Counted from the first letter of the stretch, positions 16,537 to 26,232 are shown. The stretch is DNA of 64,000 nucleotides from Pusillimonas sp. UBA3987 (GCA_002384935.1 DGCD01000013.1:62001-126000); one strand, 5' to 3'. Notes: generated by a model from the sequence alone, not told the origin. Translations and numbers: made by a program.

Positions 16537-17485
16537 TGGCCTGTTCAAGCAATTGGTCCAGCGCGATGGCGTCGTTGATGAATACACGAATACCCTCTGC
16601 CAGTTTTTCCGTTGCCATGGCGCTGTCGTTCAACAGATAACGGAAAGAGACTTCATCGCAAGGCAGTGTTTCACCCGGATTTTTCTGTGCGTGCTCGGCA
16701 CTTAATTGCCGCGTAATGGGCTCTTCCGATGTTGAGAGTGTGTGCAGCAGTTCGGGGCTGATAGTTAACAGGTCGCAACCGGCCAAGGCCACAATCTGCC
16801 CGGCATTTCGAAAGCTTGCGCCCATGACCTCGGTTTCAATATTGCGGGCTTTGAAATAGTTATAAATGGCGGTGACCGACTGGACGCCTGGATCATTCAC
16901 TCCGGCGCAGGCCGTTTCATTCCATTGGTCTGCTGCCGATTTCTTGTACCAATCGTAAATACGCCCCACGAACGGGGAAATCAGTTTGACCTTGGCATCT
17001 GCGCAGGCCACCGCCTGGGGCAGGCTGAACAGCAGGGTTAAGTTGCAATTGATCCCTTCGGCCTGCAGCGCGCGAGCTGCCTGGATACCTTCCCATGTTG
17101 AGGCAATCTTGATCAGGATGCGTTCACGTTCGATTCCCAGGGCTTCATACAGGCCGATAATGGCGTGGGCGCGATCAATGGTTTTGCGGGTGTCAAACGA
17201 CAGGCGTGCGTCAACCTCTGTCGAGACACGCCCGGGAATGATGCGCAGGATTTCCTGCCCGAAGGCGACCAGCAAGTGATCGGCCTGCGCTGCCAGACTG
17301 GCATCGGCGTGGTCTTTGACAACCTGATCGAGCAATGGGCGATAGCGTTCCTTGCGCACCGCCTTGAGAATCAGCGAGGGGTTGGTTGTTGCGTCGGTTG
17401 GGCGGTGTTCGCGCATTACATCGAAGTCACCTGTGTCGGCGACGACCGTCGTATACTGGCGCAAAGATTCGAGTTGATTTGGCAT
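16526..17485 (-). CDS. tal: Transaldolase
   Basis: Transaldolase moves a dihydroxyacetone unit between sugar phosphates in the non-oxidative pentose phosphate pathway. From the ATG at complement 17483-17485 it has 319 residues, typical of the TalB type. The Schiff-base lysine lies in ILIKIASTWEG, and GRVSTEVDARLSFD and DATTNPSLI are family signatures. An upstream TTG or GTG start would add 27 unrelated residues and is rejected. It runs convergent to recR and divergent from carA. Confidence 0.93.
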   Translation of the reverse strand: MPNQLESLRQYTTVVADTGDFDVMREHRPTDATTNPSLILKAVRKERYRPLLDQVVKDHADASLAAQADHLLVAFGQEILRIIPGRVSTEVDARLSFDTRKTIDRAHAIIGLYEALGIERERILIKIASTWEGIQAARALQAEGINCNLTLLFSLPQAVACADAKVKLISPFVGRIYDWYKKSAADQWNETACAGVNDPGVQSVTAIYNYFKARNIETEVMGASFRNAGQIVALAGCDLLTISPELLHTLSTSEEPITRQLSAEHAQKNPGETLPCDEVSFRYLLNDSAMATEKLAEGIRVFINDAIALDQLLEQAKAG

Positions 17486-17532
17486 AAGAAAACTTTTTGA
17501 GTCTGATAACTTTGTTTTGATTTTAGCGGGAA

Positions 17533-17561
17533 CTGAAAGCGCTTGCTTCTCACGGTATAAT
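17533..17561 (+). promoter_or_regulatory. Predicted sigma-70 promoter of carAB
   Basis: A perfect TATAAT -10 hexamer at 17556-17561 lies 17 bases after CTGAAA (17533-17538), a fair -35. Transcription would begin near 17568, leaving about 37 bases of leader before the carA GTG. No attenuator hairpin or leader peptide is visible, so control by UTP-dependent attenuation is not indicated. Confidence 0.7.
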
Positions 17562-17604
17562 CCCAAGGTTTACATACTGCAAAATTTCAATCGGGGTTCA
17601 CACT

Positions 17605-18759
17605 GTGCTGCCATCTCTTCTTCCAGAGGGGACATCCTCTTTGTCTCCAGCAATCTTGGCATTGGCGGACGGAACTATCTTCAAGGGTGTCTCTATCGGC
17701 GCCGATGGACATACTGTCGCCGAGATTGTTTTCAATACATCCATGACCGGGTATCAGGAAATTCTGACCGACCCCAGCTACAACGGCCAAATTGTCACAC
17801 TCACTTATCCCCATATTGGCAATACCGGGGTTAATCCGGAAGATGTCGAGTCTGCCCGCATTCACTCGGCCGGCCTGGTTATCCGTGACTGTTCCTTGCG
17901 CGTTTCAAACTTTCGTTCCACGCAGTCGCTGCCGGCCTATCTGCGAGAGCAGGGTGTGGTGGCCATTTCAGGCATCGACACCCGCAAGCTAACACGTATT
18001 CTGCGTGAAAGTGGTGCGCAGGGCGCTTGCATCATGGTGGGCGACAACGCACAACGTGCCGTCGAACTGGCCCAGGGTTTCGCCGGCATGTCGGGGCAGG
18101 ATCTGGCCAAGGTCGTGACCACCACAGAGCGTTACGACTGGACGGAAAACGTTTGGGAACTGGGTCAGGGTCATACGCAAAACAACGAAGGCCAATACCA
18201 TGTTGTGGCATACGATTTCGGCGTGAAGTCGAATATTCTGCGTTTGATGAAGCAGCGTGGCTGTCGTATTACTGTCGTGCCGGCACAAACACCGGTCGAA
18301 GACGCGCTGGCGTTGAGTCCCGACGGGCTTTTCCTGGCGAACGGCCCGGGCGATCCGGAGCCATGCGATTACGCCGTCGCGACCGCACGCGCGGCCATCG
18401 AGAAAAAAATCCCTTTGTTCGGGATTTGCCTTGGCCATCAGATCATGGGCCTGGCAGTGGGTGCCAAAACCCTGAAAATGAAAACCGGACATCACGGTGC
18501 GAATCACCCGGTACAGGATCTTTCCAGCGGGCGCGTATTCATTACCAGTCAGAACCACGGGTTTGCGGTTGATGCCGATAGCCTGCCTGCCAATACGCGA
18601 GTCACGCACATCTCTTTGTTCGATGGCACATTGCAGGGTTTCGAGCTAACCGATGCGCCTGCGTTCTGCTTCCAGGGGCATCCGGAAGCCAGCCCCGGGC
18701 CACACGATATTGTGGTGCTTTTCGATAAATTCATTAGCCTTATGGCTGCACGGAAATAA
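17605..18759 (+). CDS. carA: Carbamoyl phosphate synthase small (glutaminase) subunit
   Basis: CarA removes ammonia from glutamine and channels it to CarB for the first step of pyrimidine and arginine synthesis. The 384-residue protein starts at GTG 17605 behind GGGG. The N-terminal domain has FNTSMTGYQEILTDPSY. The C-terminal class I amidotransferase triad appears as Cys in FGICLGHQ and His/Glu in HPEASPGPHD. A TTG at 17641 would remove 12 residues and is possible. carB follows after nine bases. Confidence 0.95.
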   Translation: MLPSLLPEGTSSLSPAILALADGTIFKGVSIGADGHTVAEIVFNTSMTGYQEILTDPSYNGQIVTLTYPHIGNTGVNPEDVESARIHSAGLVIRDCSLRVSNFRSTQSLPAYLREQGVVAISGIDTRKLTRILRESGAQGACIMVGDNAQRAVELAQGFAGMSGQDLAKVVTTTERYDWTENVWELGQGHTQNNEGQYHVVAYDFGVKSNILRLMKQRGCRITVVPAQTPVEDALALSPDGLFLANGPGDPEPCDYAVATARAAIEKKIPLFGICLGHQIMGLAVGAKTLKMKTGHHGANHPVQDLSSGRVFITSQNHGFAVDADSLPANTRVTHISLFDGTLQGFELTDAPAFCFQGHPEASPGPHDIVVLFDKFISLMAARK

Positions 18760-18768
18760 ACCAGCATC

Positions 18769-21700
18769 ATGCCAAAGCGTACAGATATTAAAAGCATTCT
18801 TATTATTGGCGCGGGCCCGATTGTTATCGGGCAAGCCTGCGAGTTTGACTACTCCGGGGCCCAAGCCTGCAAATCGCTGAAAGCCGAGGGCTACCGCACT
18901 ATTCTGGTCAACAGTAATCCGGCCACCATCATGACGGATCCGGAAACGGCAGACGTTACTTATGTCGAGCCCATTACCTGGCAGGCTGTCGAGAAAATCA
19001 TCGAGGTTGAAAAGCCCGATGCGCTCTTGCCAACCATGGGCGGGCAAACAGCACTCAATTGTGCACTTGATCTTGCCCGTTATGGGGTATTGGAAAAGCA
19101 TGGCGTTGAACTGATCGGCGCGAACGCCGAGGCCATCGACAAGGCCGAAGACAGGCTCAAGTTTAAAGACGCCATGACCAAAATCGGCCTGGAGTCTGCC
19201 AAGTCGGGGCTGGCACACTCAATGGACGAGGCATGGGATGTGCAGCGGCAAATTGCGGAAGTGTCCGGCGGAGCCGGTTTTCCGGTGGTCATTCGACCCA
19301 GTTTCACCCTGGGTGGCTCGGGCGGCGGCATTGCCTACAACACCGAAGAGTTCGAAACCATTTGTCGCCGTGGCCTGGAAGCTTCACCCACCAACGAGTT
19401 GCTCATTGAAGAGTCGTTGCTGGGTTGGAAAGAGTACGAAATGGAAGTTGTGCGCGATCGGGCCGACAACTGCATTATCGTTTGCTCAATCGAGAACCTG
19501 GATCCCATGGGGGTTCACACGGGTGATTCCATTACGGTTGCGCCGTCACAAACCTTAACCGACAAGGAATACCAGATCATGCGTGATGCATCGATCGCGG
19601 TATTGCGTGAAATCGGTGTCGATACCGGCGGCTCCAACGTTCAGTTTGCCTTGAATCCCGACAATGGCCGCATGATTGTCATTGAAATGAACCCGCGGGT
19701 GTCGCGTTCGTCTGCGCTGGCCTCCAAGGCAACCGGCTTTCCCATTGCAAAGGTGGCGGCGCGTCTGGCGGTGGGTTATACGCTCGATGAATTGCGTAAT
19801 GAAATTACCGGTGGGGCAACGCCTGCCTCGTTCGAGCCCACCATTGACTACGTGGTCACGAAAGTACCTCGTTTTGCCTTTGAAAAATTTCCTCAGGCCG
19901 ACTCGCGCCTGACCACGCAAATGAAATCGGTTGGCGAGGTCATGGCAATTGGTCGCACCTTTCAGGAGTCATTCCAGAAAGCGTTGCGGGGTCTTGAGGT
20001 TGGGGTCGATGGCCTGAATCAGAAAACCACCGACCGCGAGAAAATCCAGGTTGAGCTGGGCGAACCCGGGCCTGAGCGCATATGGTATGTGGGCGATGCA
20101 TTTGCCCAAGGATTCAGCCTTGAAGAGGTCCACAACCTCACCAAGATCGATCCCTGGTTCCTGGCGCAAATCAAGGAAATCGTTGATATTGAGCTGGCTC
20201 TGGAACAGCGTACGCTGGCCGACCTTGATCACGATACCGTGCGCGAACTCAAGCGCCGCGGCTTTTCCGATCGCCGCCTGGCCTTTTTGCTCGACACCTC
20301 AGAAGCCGAGGTGCGCAAGGTGCGTCACCAGTTGGGCGTTCGTCCCGTGTACAAACGGGTCGATACTTGCGCGGCTGAATTCGAAACCAAAACCGCTTAC
20401 ATGTACTCCACTTATGAGGAGGAGTGCGAATCGGCACCGACCGACAAGAAGAAAATTATTGTGCTGGGCGGCGGACCCAACCGGATTGGCCAGGGTATTG
20501 AGTTCGACTATTGCTGCGTTCATGCCGCGCTGGCATTGCGCGACGACGGTTACGAAACCATCATGGTCAATTGCAATCCCGAAACGGTTTCTACCGATTA
20601 CGATACATCCGACCGTTTGTATTTCGAGCCGCTAACGCTTGAAGACGTACTTGAAATCGTCCACAAAGAAAAGCCGGTTGGCATGATTGTCCAGTATGGC
20701 GGGCAAACGCCGCTGAAATTGGCGCGGGCACTCGAGGCCAATGGCGTTCCTATCATCGGTACCAGCCCTGAATCAATCGACGTGGCGGAAGACCGCGAAC
20801 GTTTCCAGAAACTACTTAGCAAGCTTGGCTTGCGTCAGCCGCCCAACAGAACGGCGCGTACCGAAGGCGAAGCGATGGCGCTGGCTGCCGAAATCGGCTA
20901 CCCGCTGGTCGTGCGACCCAGTTACGTGCTGGGGGGGCGCGCAATGGAGATTGTTCACGAGCCAGCCGATCTGGAACGCTACATGCGCGAAGCGGTGAAA
21001 GTCAGCAATGATTCCCCCGTCTTGCTGGATCATTTCCTGAATAATGCAACCGAGGTCGACGTAGACTGCATTGCCGATGGCGAGCGTGTATTCATCGGCG
21101 GCGTCATGGAGCATATTGAGCAGGCCGGTGTGCATTCGGGCGATTCCGCATGCAGTTTGCCGCCTTATTCTCTGTCGGAACAGGAAATCCAGGAAATCAA
21201 GCGTCAAACAGGCTTGATGGCGCGGGCTTTGAATGTGAAGGGCCTCATGAACGTGCAGTTTGCACTGCAGGACAACGAGGTATATGTTCTTGAGGTTAAT
21301 CCACGTGCTTCGCGCACGGTGCCTTATGTTTCCAAGGTAACGGGTCTGCAGCTGGCCAAAATTTCCGCCCGTGTAATGGCGGGGCGGTCGCTGGCCGAGC
21401 TGGGTGTAACCAAAGAAGTGACGCCGCAGTATTTTTCGGTTAAGGAAGCCGTCTTCCCGTTTGTTAAGTTCCCTGGTGTCGACACCATCCTGGGGCCGGA
21501 AATGAAATCGACCGGTGAGGTAATGGGCGTGGGCGAGAGCTTCGGCGAAGCGTTTGTGAAGTCGCAAATGGCAGCCGGTGTCACATTGCCAAAGTCTGGT
21601 GTGGCGTTTATCAGCGTCAAAGCACAAGATAAACCCAAGGCCGTTGAAGTGGCGCGCGGCTTGGCCGATCTTGGCTTCAGTATCGTAGCCACTCGGGGAA

Positions 21701-22008
21701 CGGCAGCGGCAATCGAGGCGGCTGGCATTCCTGTCCAGGTCGTGAATAAAGTGGCTGAAGGTCGTCCGAATATTGTCGATATGGTCAAGAATAATGAAAT
21801 TGCACTGGTCATCAACACGGTGGAAGAACGCCGTAACGCCATTGCAGACTCCCGTCATATTCGTACGGTTGCGCTGGCGTCAAGGGTGACGTTTTTTACG
21901 ACCATTTCAGGTGCGCGGGCGGCTGTAGAGGGTCTGCAATATTTGCGCCAGGGTGACGGCCTGAAGGTTTATTCCTTGCAATATCTGCATCAGACTTTGG
22001 TGGTTTAA
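18769..22008 (+). CDS. carB: Carbamoyl phosphate synthase large subunit
   Basis: CarB joins bicarbonate, ammonia and two ATP to make carbamoyl phosphate. At 1079 residues it has the full double-domain layout: two ATP-grasp halves (the first opening GAGPIVIGQACEFDYSG, the second GGGPNRIGQGIEFDY), an oligomerisation region between, and a C-terminal MGS-like allosteric domain where UMP and ornithine act. It forms an operon with carA. Instead of greA directly, a short-chain dehydrogenase and a uracil permease gene follow. Confidence 0.96.
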   Translation: MPKRTDIKSILIIGAGPIVIGQACEFDYSGAQACKSLKAEGYRTILVNSNPATIMTDPETADVTYVEPITWQAVEKIIEVEKPDALLPTMGGQTALNCALDLARYGVLEKHGVELIGANAEAIDKAEDRLKFKDAMTKIGLESAKSGLAHSMDEAWDVQRQIAEVSGGAGFPVVIRPSFTLGGSGGGIAYNTEEFETICRRGLEASPTNELLIEESLLGWKEYEMEVVRDRADNCIIVCSIENLDPMGVHTGDSITVAPSQTLTDKEYQIMRDASIAVLREIGVDTGGSNVQFALNPDNGRMIVIEMNPRVSRSSALASKATGFPIAKVAARLAVGYTLDELRNEITGGATPASFEPTIDYVVTKVPRFAFEKFPQADSRLTTQMKSVGEVMAIGRTFQESFQKALRGLEVGVDGLNQKTTDREKIQVELGEPGPERIWYVGDAFAQGFSLEEVHNLTKIDPWFLAQIKEIVDIELALEQRTLADLDHDTVRELKRRGFSDRRLAFLLDTSEAEVRKVRHQLGVRPVYKRVDTCAAEFETKTAYMYSTYEEECESAPTDKKKIIVLGGGPNRIGQGIEFDYCCVHAALALRDDGYETIMVNCNPETVSTDYDTSDRLYFEPLTLEDVLEIVHKEKPVGMIVQYGGQTPLKLARALEANGVPIIGTSPESIDVAEDRERFQKLLSKLGLRQPPNRTARTEGEAMALAAEIGYPLVVRPSYVLGGRAMEIVHEPADLERYMREAVKVSNDSPVLLDHFLNNATEVDVDCIADGERVFIGGVMEHIEQAGVHSGDSACSLPPYSLSEQEIQEIKRQTGLMARALNVKGLMNVQFALQDNEVYVLEVNPRASRTVPYVSKVTGLQLAKISARVMAGRSLAELGVTKEVTPQYFSVKEAVFPFVKFPGVDTILGPEMKSTGEVMGVGESFGEAFVKSQMAAGVTLPKSGVAFISVKAQDKPKAVEVARGLADLGFSIVATRGTAAAIEAAGIPVQVVNKVAEGRPNIVDMVKNNEIALVINTVEERRNAIADSRHIRTVALASRVTFFTTISGARAAVEGLQYLRQGDGLKVYSLQYLHQTLVV

Positions 22009-22030
22009 TGATTAACACCGTATCTGGTCA

Positions 22031-22792
22031 ATGAAGAGAGTATTCATTACCGGGGCGAGCAGCGGTATTGGTGCCGCGCTCGCCCGTTTTTATGCCGCTC
22101 AGGGGTGCGAGTTGGGTCTGGTCGCGCGTCGTGTCGATGCGTTGCAAAAGGTGGCTGACTCGCTCTTGGGCAACAGCCATCAAACGTATGTGCTCGATGT
22201 AAACAACCGGGAAGCCCTGCACCACGCTGCACAGGCTTTCCTGGCGCGCGGGCCGGTTGACATTGTGATTGCGTCGGCGGGTATCAGTGTTGGCACGCTG
22301 ACCGAAGCCGACGAAGACTTCAAAGTCTTCCAGCACATTATGCAAACCAATGTTCTGGCAACGGTTTCAACCTTTGAACCTTTTGTGGCCAGCATGAAAA
22401 CCAGGGCGCAAGGGCGATTGGTTGCCGTGGGGAGTGTTGCCGGTGTCCGGGGTTTGCCGGGTGCCGGTGCTTATAGTGCCTCGAAAGCCGCCGTTCGTGT
22501 TTATTGCGAGAGTCTGCGGGTTGAGCTCTCCGGTAGCGGCGTAAAGGTTGTAACGCTGGCGCCGGGGTTCATTGAAACCCCCATGACCGAGCACAATCCC
22601 TATCGCATGCCTTTTTTAATGCCGGTCGAGGCATTTGCACTGCGCGCGGCCAAAGCGATTGAGCAGGGTGATGGTTATCGCGTAATTCCCTGGCAAATGG
22701 CGTGGGTGGCGCGTTTGCTTGCCTTGGTTCCCGATTTTCTTTACGACCGGGCAGCGCGAAAAAGAAAACGCAAACCGCGTGCATCTGAATAG
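22031..22792 (+). CDS. Short-chain dehydrogenase/reductase
   Basis: This 253-residue protein is a classical SDR. It has the nucleotide loop TGASSGIG near the N-terminus, the structural NAG-like ASAG motif, the catalytic Ser, and YSASK with the Tyr-Lys pair. The C-terminal tail is very basic (RAARKRKRKPR), which is unusual for a purely soluble SDR and may contact membranes or nucleic acid. It starts 22 bases after carB. The substrate is unknown. Confidence 0.85.
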   Translation: MKRVFITGASSGIGAALARFYAAQGCELGLVARRVDALQKVADSLLGNSHQTYVLDVNNREALHHAAQAFLARGPVDIVIASAGISVGTLTEADEDFKVFQHIMQTNVLATVSTFEPFVASMKTRAQGRLVAVGSVAGVRGLPGAGAYSASKAAVRVYCESLRVELSGSGVKVVTLAPGFIETPMTEHNPYRMPFLMPVEAFALRAAKAIEQGDGYRVIPWQMAWVARLLALVPDFLYDRAARKRKRKPRASE

Positions 22793-22875
22793 TTGCGATT
22801 GTGCTGGCAGGCCCTTAAACTCACGCCCAGCTGTAAATTAATTTCAACTTTTAAAACACTTTAAAAGGCATTTCA

Positions 22876-24201
22876 ATGTCAGATTCTTATTTTCCAGCCT
22901 GGCGCAAAGTCAGCCCGGATGCTCGGGGGGGTGTGGTTCAGCCCAACGAATACATGGCCTGGCCCCAGAGTGTGGCCATGGGCGCGCAGCACGTGGTAGC
23001 AATGTTTGGTTCGACCATTCTTGCACCGCTGTTAATGGGGTTCGACCCCAATGTCGCGATCCTGATGTCCGGCATCGGGACACTGATTTTCTTTTTCTTC
23101 GTGGGCGGGCGAGTCCCCAGTTATTTGGGGTCGAGCTTTGCGTTTATTGGTGGGGTGATCGCCGTCACCGGCTATGCTGGCGGGGGCGCGAATGCCAATA
23201 TTGGTGTGGCCTTGGGCGCCATTATTGCCTGCGGTGTGGTGTACACCATTATTGGTTTGATCGTGTGGTGGATTAATGCGCGCTCCGGCGACGGGTCAAA
23301 CTGGATCGACAATTGGATGCCGCCCGTTGTAACCGGTTCGATTGTTGCCGTCATCGGCTTGAACCTGGCCCCTATTGCCGTAAAGGGCGCGATGGGCGGA
23401 ACGACCTTCGAAGCCCTCATGGCCCTGTTGACGGTTTTGTGCGTGGGCGGCGTGGCGGTTTATACGCGTGGCGTCACCCAGCGGCTGCTGATTCTGGTTG
23501 GTCTTTTATTGGCCTGCTTTTTATACTGGGTTCTGGCCAATGGCCTGGGTTTGGGCAAGCCGATGGATTTTGGCGCCGTTGCCGGCGCCGCCTGGTTTGG
23601 TTTGCCCACATTTTCCAGCCCTGTCTTTGATATCGGTGCCATGAGTGTCATAGCGCCGGTGGCGATTATCCTGGTGGCTGAAAACCTGGGGCATATCAAG
23701 GCGGTTAGCGCCATGACCGGACAGAACCTTGATAAGTATCTGGGGCGGGCGTTCGTTGGCGACGGTGTTGCAACCATGGTTTCCGGCGCTGTTGGCGGTA
23801 CCGGCGTGACAACCTACGCTGAAAATATCGGGGTCATGACGGTAACGCGCATTTATGCGTCGCTGGTGTTTGTGATCGCAGCGCTCATTGCGATTTTTCT
23901 TGGGTTTTCGCCCAAGTTCGGTGCGCTCATCCAATTAATTCCCGGACCGGTTCTGGGCGGTATGTCGATTGTGGTGTTCGGGCTTATTGCCATTGCCGGT
24001 GCGCGCATCTGGGTGGTGAATCAGGTTGATTTCTCCAATAATCGCAATCTGATTGTTGCCGCGGTGACGCTGGTACTGGGTGCAGGCAATTTCGGGCTTG
24101 AACTCGGTGCGTTTCGTCTTGACGGTATTGGCACTGCGACATTTGGTGCGATTATTCTGTACGCACTGTTACGAATCGGCAGCCGTGGAAAATCGTTATA
24201 G
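22876..24201 (+). CDS. NCS2-family uracil/xanthine permease
   Basis: The 441-residue membrane protein has about 12-14 hydrophobic segments and belongs to the nucleobase:cation symporter 2 family, closest in look to UraA/RutG. Key family regions are VAENLGHIKAVSAMTGQNLD, which holds the substrate-binding Glu, and VGGTGVTTYAENIGVM. Import of uracil fits the position just downstream of the pyrimidine genes carAB. Purine transport by a relative cannot be excluded. A strong hairpin follows the stop. Confidence 0.85.
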   Translation: MSDSYFPAWRKVSPDARGGVVQPNEYMAWPQSVAMGAQHVVAMFGSTILAPLLMGFDPNVAILMSGIGTLIFFFFVGGRVPSYLGSSFAFIGGVIAVTGYAGGGANANIGVALGAIIACGVVYTIIGLIVWWINARSGDGSNWIDNWMPPVVTGSIVAVIGLNLAPIAVKGAMGGTTFEALMALLTVLCVGGVAVYTRGVTQRLLILVGLLLACFLYWVLANGLGLGKPMDFGAVAGAAWFGLPTFSSPVFDIGAMSVIAPVAIILVAENLGHIKAVSAMTGQNLDKYLGRAFVGDGVATMVSGAVGGTGVTTYAENIGVMTVTRIYASLVFVIAALIAIFLGFSPKFGALIQLIPGPVLGGMSIVVFGLIAIAGARIWVVNQVDFSNNRNLIVAAVTLVLGAGNFGLELGAFRLDGIGTATFGAIILYALLRIGSRGKSL

Positions 24202-24267
24202 CCATTGGTTTTAATTCGTTTAATTTCATGACTTGCTTTTTGTCTGAACTTTGCCGACAATAACCAC

Positions 24268-24296
24268 AAATCCCCGGTTCTTCGATCCGGGGATTT
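24268..24296 (+). terminator. Strong hairpin between uracil permease gene and greA
   Basis: Perfect 10-bp arms, AAATCCCCGG (24268-24277) and CCGGGGATTT (24287-24296), enclose a nine-base loop. The bases after it (GCTTTGTG) are only partly T-rich. It most likely ends the uracil permease transcript ahead of greA. Confidence 0.6.
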
Positions 24297-24373
24297 GCTT
24301 TGTGCCCACAACTTTGTTGTGATCAATCCGGCGCTCCTATCGGGGCGTCTTTTTACTTTATTCAGGAAGCATT

Positions 24374-24850
24374 ATGTCTGCGATTCCGTTGACAGTAAGC
24401 GGTGTTGAGCGCTTACAACAAGAATTACATCGTTTGAAAACCGTTGAACGGCCAGAGGTGATCAACGCCATTGCCGAAGCACGTGCTCAAGGCGATCTGT
24501 CGGAGAACGCCGAATACGATGCAGCCCGCGAACGGCAGGCGTTTGTCGAAGGCCGTATCAAAGAGTTGGAAGGGACTTTGTCGAATGCGCAAATAATCGA
24601 CCCATCCACGCTCGATACCGAAGGCAAAGCGGTATTCGGCGCAACGGTGGAAATTGAGGATCTGGAGTCGGGCCAGCGTTTCCGCTATCAGATTGTTGGA
24701 GATATTGAAGCGGATATCCGCGAAAACCGCATTTCTATTTCCAGCCCGGTTGCCCGTGCAATCATTGGTCGTTCGGAAGGCGACGTGGTTGAGGTTCAGG
24801 CACCTTCCGGCTTGCGTGAATATGAGGTATTGTCGATCAATTATGTCTGA
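24374..24850 (+). CDS. greA: Transcription elongation factor GreA
   Basis: GreA rescues backtracked RNA polymerase by stimulating cleavage of the transcript end. The 158-residue protein has an N-terminal coiled coil whose tip carries the acidic GDLSENAEYDAA motif, and a C-terminal FKBP-like domain. The length is normal and AGGAAG precedes the ATG. A good terminator lies 62 bases beyond the stop. Confidence 0.96.
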   Translation: MSAIPLTVSGVERLQQELHRLKTVERPEVINAIAEARAQGDLSENAEYDAARERQAFVEGRIKELEGTLSNAQIIDPSTLDTEGKAVFGATVEIEDLESGQRFRYQIVGDIEADIRENRISISSPVARAIIGRSEGDVVEVQAPSGLREYEVLSINYV

Positions 24851-24911
24851 TTGACCGGTTCGACGCAGTTCATGCGTCAGGCAGGCGCCAGAAGGTGTCG
24901 TTTTGTTGCAG

Positions 24912-24946
24912 GCCCGCACCCAGAGCGTGACGGGCTTTTGTTTTTT
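24912..24946 (+). terminator. Rho-independent terminator of greA
   Basis: GCCCG (24912-24916) pairs with CGGGC (24931-24935), extended by CAC/GTG across a one-base bulge. It is followed directly by TTTTGTTTTTT. It lies between greA and the 3' end of the convergent yhbY gene. Confidence 0.85.
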
Positions 24947-24967
24947 ACTGGCGTCAAGGCCCCGGGG

Positions 24968-25558
24968 CTATCGGCTTCTGGTGCCCAGGCGCCGGCGGGC
25001 ACCGGCTTTCAGGGACAGTGCGCTGCCCGATCGCTTGGGAATACCATGCGAACCGGCAACTTTACGGGTACCGGGTTTTTGTATGCCGCCCAGGGTGGCC
25101 GTTCTTCGTGCCTGGGGCGCAGCCTCTTCCAGGCGTTCCGTTTTGCGAGCGGCGCGTTTTGCGATTTCACCTCTGCGTGTGCGGGTGATACCCGAGGCGG
25201 CCAGTTTCTTGGGTGTGTGGGGTTCCGAGGCCTTGCGCAGCGCGCGTGTTTGCAGCTCGGAGGCTTGGGCGGCCAGTTCCGATTCACTGGGGCGGTACAA
25301 GATTAATGTTTTGCCTAAATGATGGATCGGCGCACACGATAGCGTTTCACATAAAGTATCAAGCATTTCCTGGCGGGAATCGCGATCTTCGCCAGCAGCT
25401 TTCACCTTGATAAGCTGGTGCGCGGTAAGATTACGATCGATTTCCTTGATGACAGCGTCGGTGAGACCCTTGTCGCCAAGTAAAACGACCGGGCGCAAAG
25501 GGTGGGCGCGTGCGCGAAGTGCGCTGCGTTCCTGTGAAGTAAGTTCTAATTTCGGCAT
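24968..25558 (-). CDS. YhbY/CRM-domain RNA-binding protein with long basic tail
   Basis: Residues 1-97 form the CRM domain of YhbY, which associates with pre-50S ribosomes. It shows LRARAHPLRPVVLLGDKGLT and IKVKAAGEDRDSRQEM. Ordinary YhbY ends there, but this protein runs to 196 residues with a tail rich in Arg, Lys and Ala that is probably disordered and RNA-binding. It is divergent from rlmE (17 bases apart), so their promoters must overlap the opposite gene. The pairing with rlmE is conserved and fits ribosome assembly. Confidence 0.88.
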   Translation of the reverse strand: MPKLELTSQERSALRARAHPLRPVVLLGDKGLTDAVIKEIDRNLTAHQLIKVKAAGEDRDSRQEMLDTLCETLSCAPIHHLGKTLILYRPSESELAAQASELQTRALRKASEPHTPKKLAASGITRTRRGEIAKRAARKTERLEEAAPQARRTATLGGIQKPGTRKVAGSHGIPKRSGSALSLKAGARRRLGTRSR

Positions 25559-25575
25559 AAAGAGATTGTAAGGGA

Positions 25576-26232
25576 ATGGCGAAGAAAAAATTCTCGAAAA
25601 ACTGGGTTCACCAGCATATTAACGACCCTTTTGTGAAAATGGCGCAACAAAAGGGATATCGTGCGCGCGCGGCATACAAATTAACCGAAATACTGGACAC
25701 CGAAAAGCTGTTGCGTCGTGGTGACGTTGTGGTTGACCTGGGTGCAACACCGGGCAGTTGGTCGCAGGTGCTACGCGAGAGGCTGGTTGGGTCCGGTGGG
25801 CGTGTCGATGGGCGTATTATCGCACTAGACCTGCTGCCTATGGAACCGATTTCGGGCGTTGAGTTCATTCAGGGGGATTTTCGCGAGGAAAGTGTGCTGC
25901 GGCAACTCGAGGAAATGTTGGGCGCCGCCCAGGTAGATCTTGTAATTTCTGATATGGCCCCCAATTTATCAGGAGTCGGTGCTGCAGACTCGGCGCGTAT
26001 CCAGCATGTGTGCGAACTGGCACTTGAGTTTTCAATGAATCATTTGAAGCCCAATGGCACGTTGATTGTGAAGGCGTTTCACGGCAGCGGATTTTCACAG
26101 ATTGTGCAGATGTTTAAACAACACTTTGTCCGTGTTGTTGAACGTAAGCCCAAGGCATCACGCGATAAATCCTCGGAAACTTTCCTTATAGGGCAGCGTC
26201 TTAAATCGAAGGTTGTAGGGGTTTCCCCATAA
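25576..26232 (+). CDS. rlmE: 23S rRNA (uridine-2552 2'-O) methyltransferase
   Basis: RlmE (FtsJ/RrmJ) methylates U2552 in the A loop of the large ribosomal subunit using S-adenosylmethionine. The 218-residue protein has the SAM-binding VVVDLGATPGSWSQ and the catalytic K-D-K-E tetrad: Lys in RARAAYKL, Asp in ISDMAPNLSG, Lys in LIVKAFHG, and Glu near SSETF. It lies directly upstream of ftsH, as in many proteobacteria. Confidence 0.95.
   Translation: MAKKKFSKNWVHQHINDPFVKMAQQKGYRARAAYKLTEILDTEKLLRRGDVVVDLGATPGSWSQVLRERLVGSGGRVDGRIIALDLLPMEPISGVEFIQGDFREESVLRQLEEMLGAAQVDLVISDMAPNLSGVGAADSARIQHVCELALEFSMNHLKPNGTLIVKAFHGSGFSQIVQMFKQHFVRVVERKPKASRDKSSETFLIGQRLKSKVVGVSP

Noticed and set aside
17604..17605. 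Pyrimidine-responsive attenuator ahead of carA
   Set aside because: The predicted leader is only about 37 bases and contains no hairpin with a T run.
24851..25322. Rightward open frames after greA
   Set aside because: They are antisense to the conserved yhbY gene and start within or before the greA terminator.
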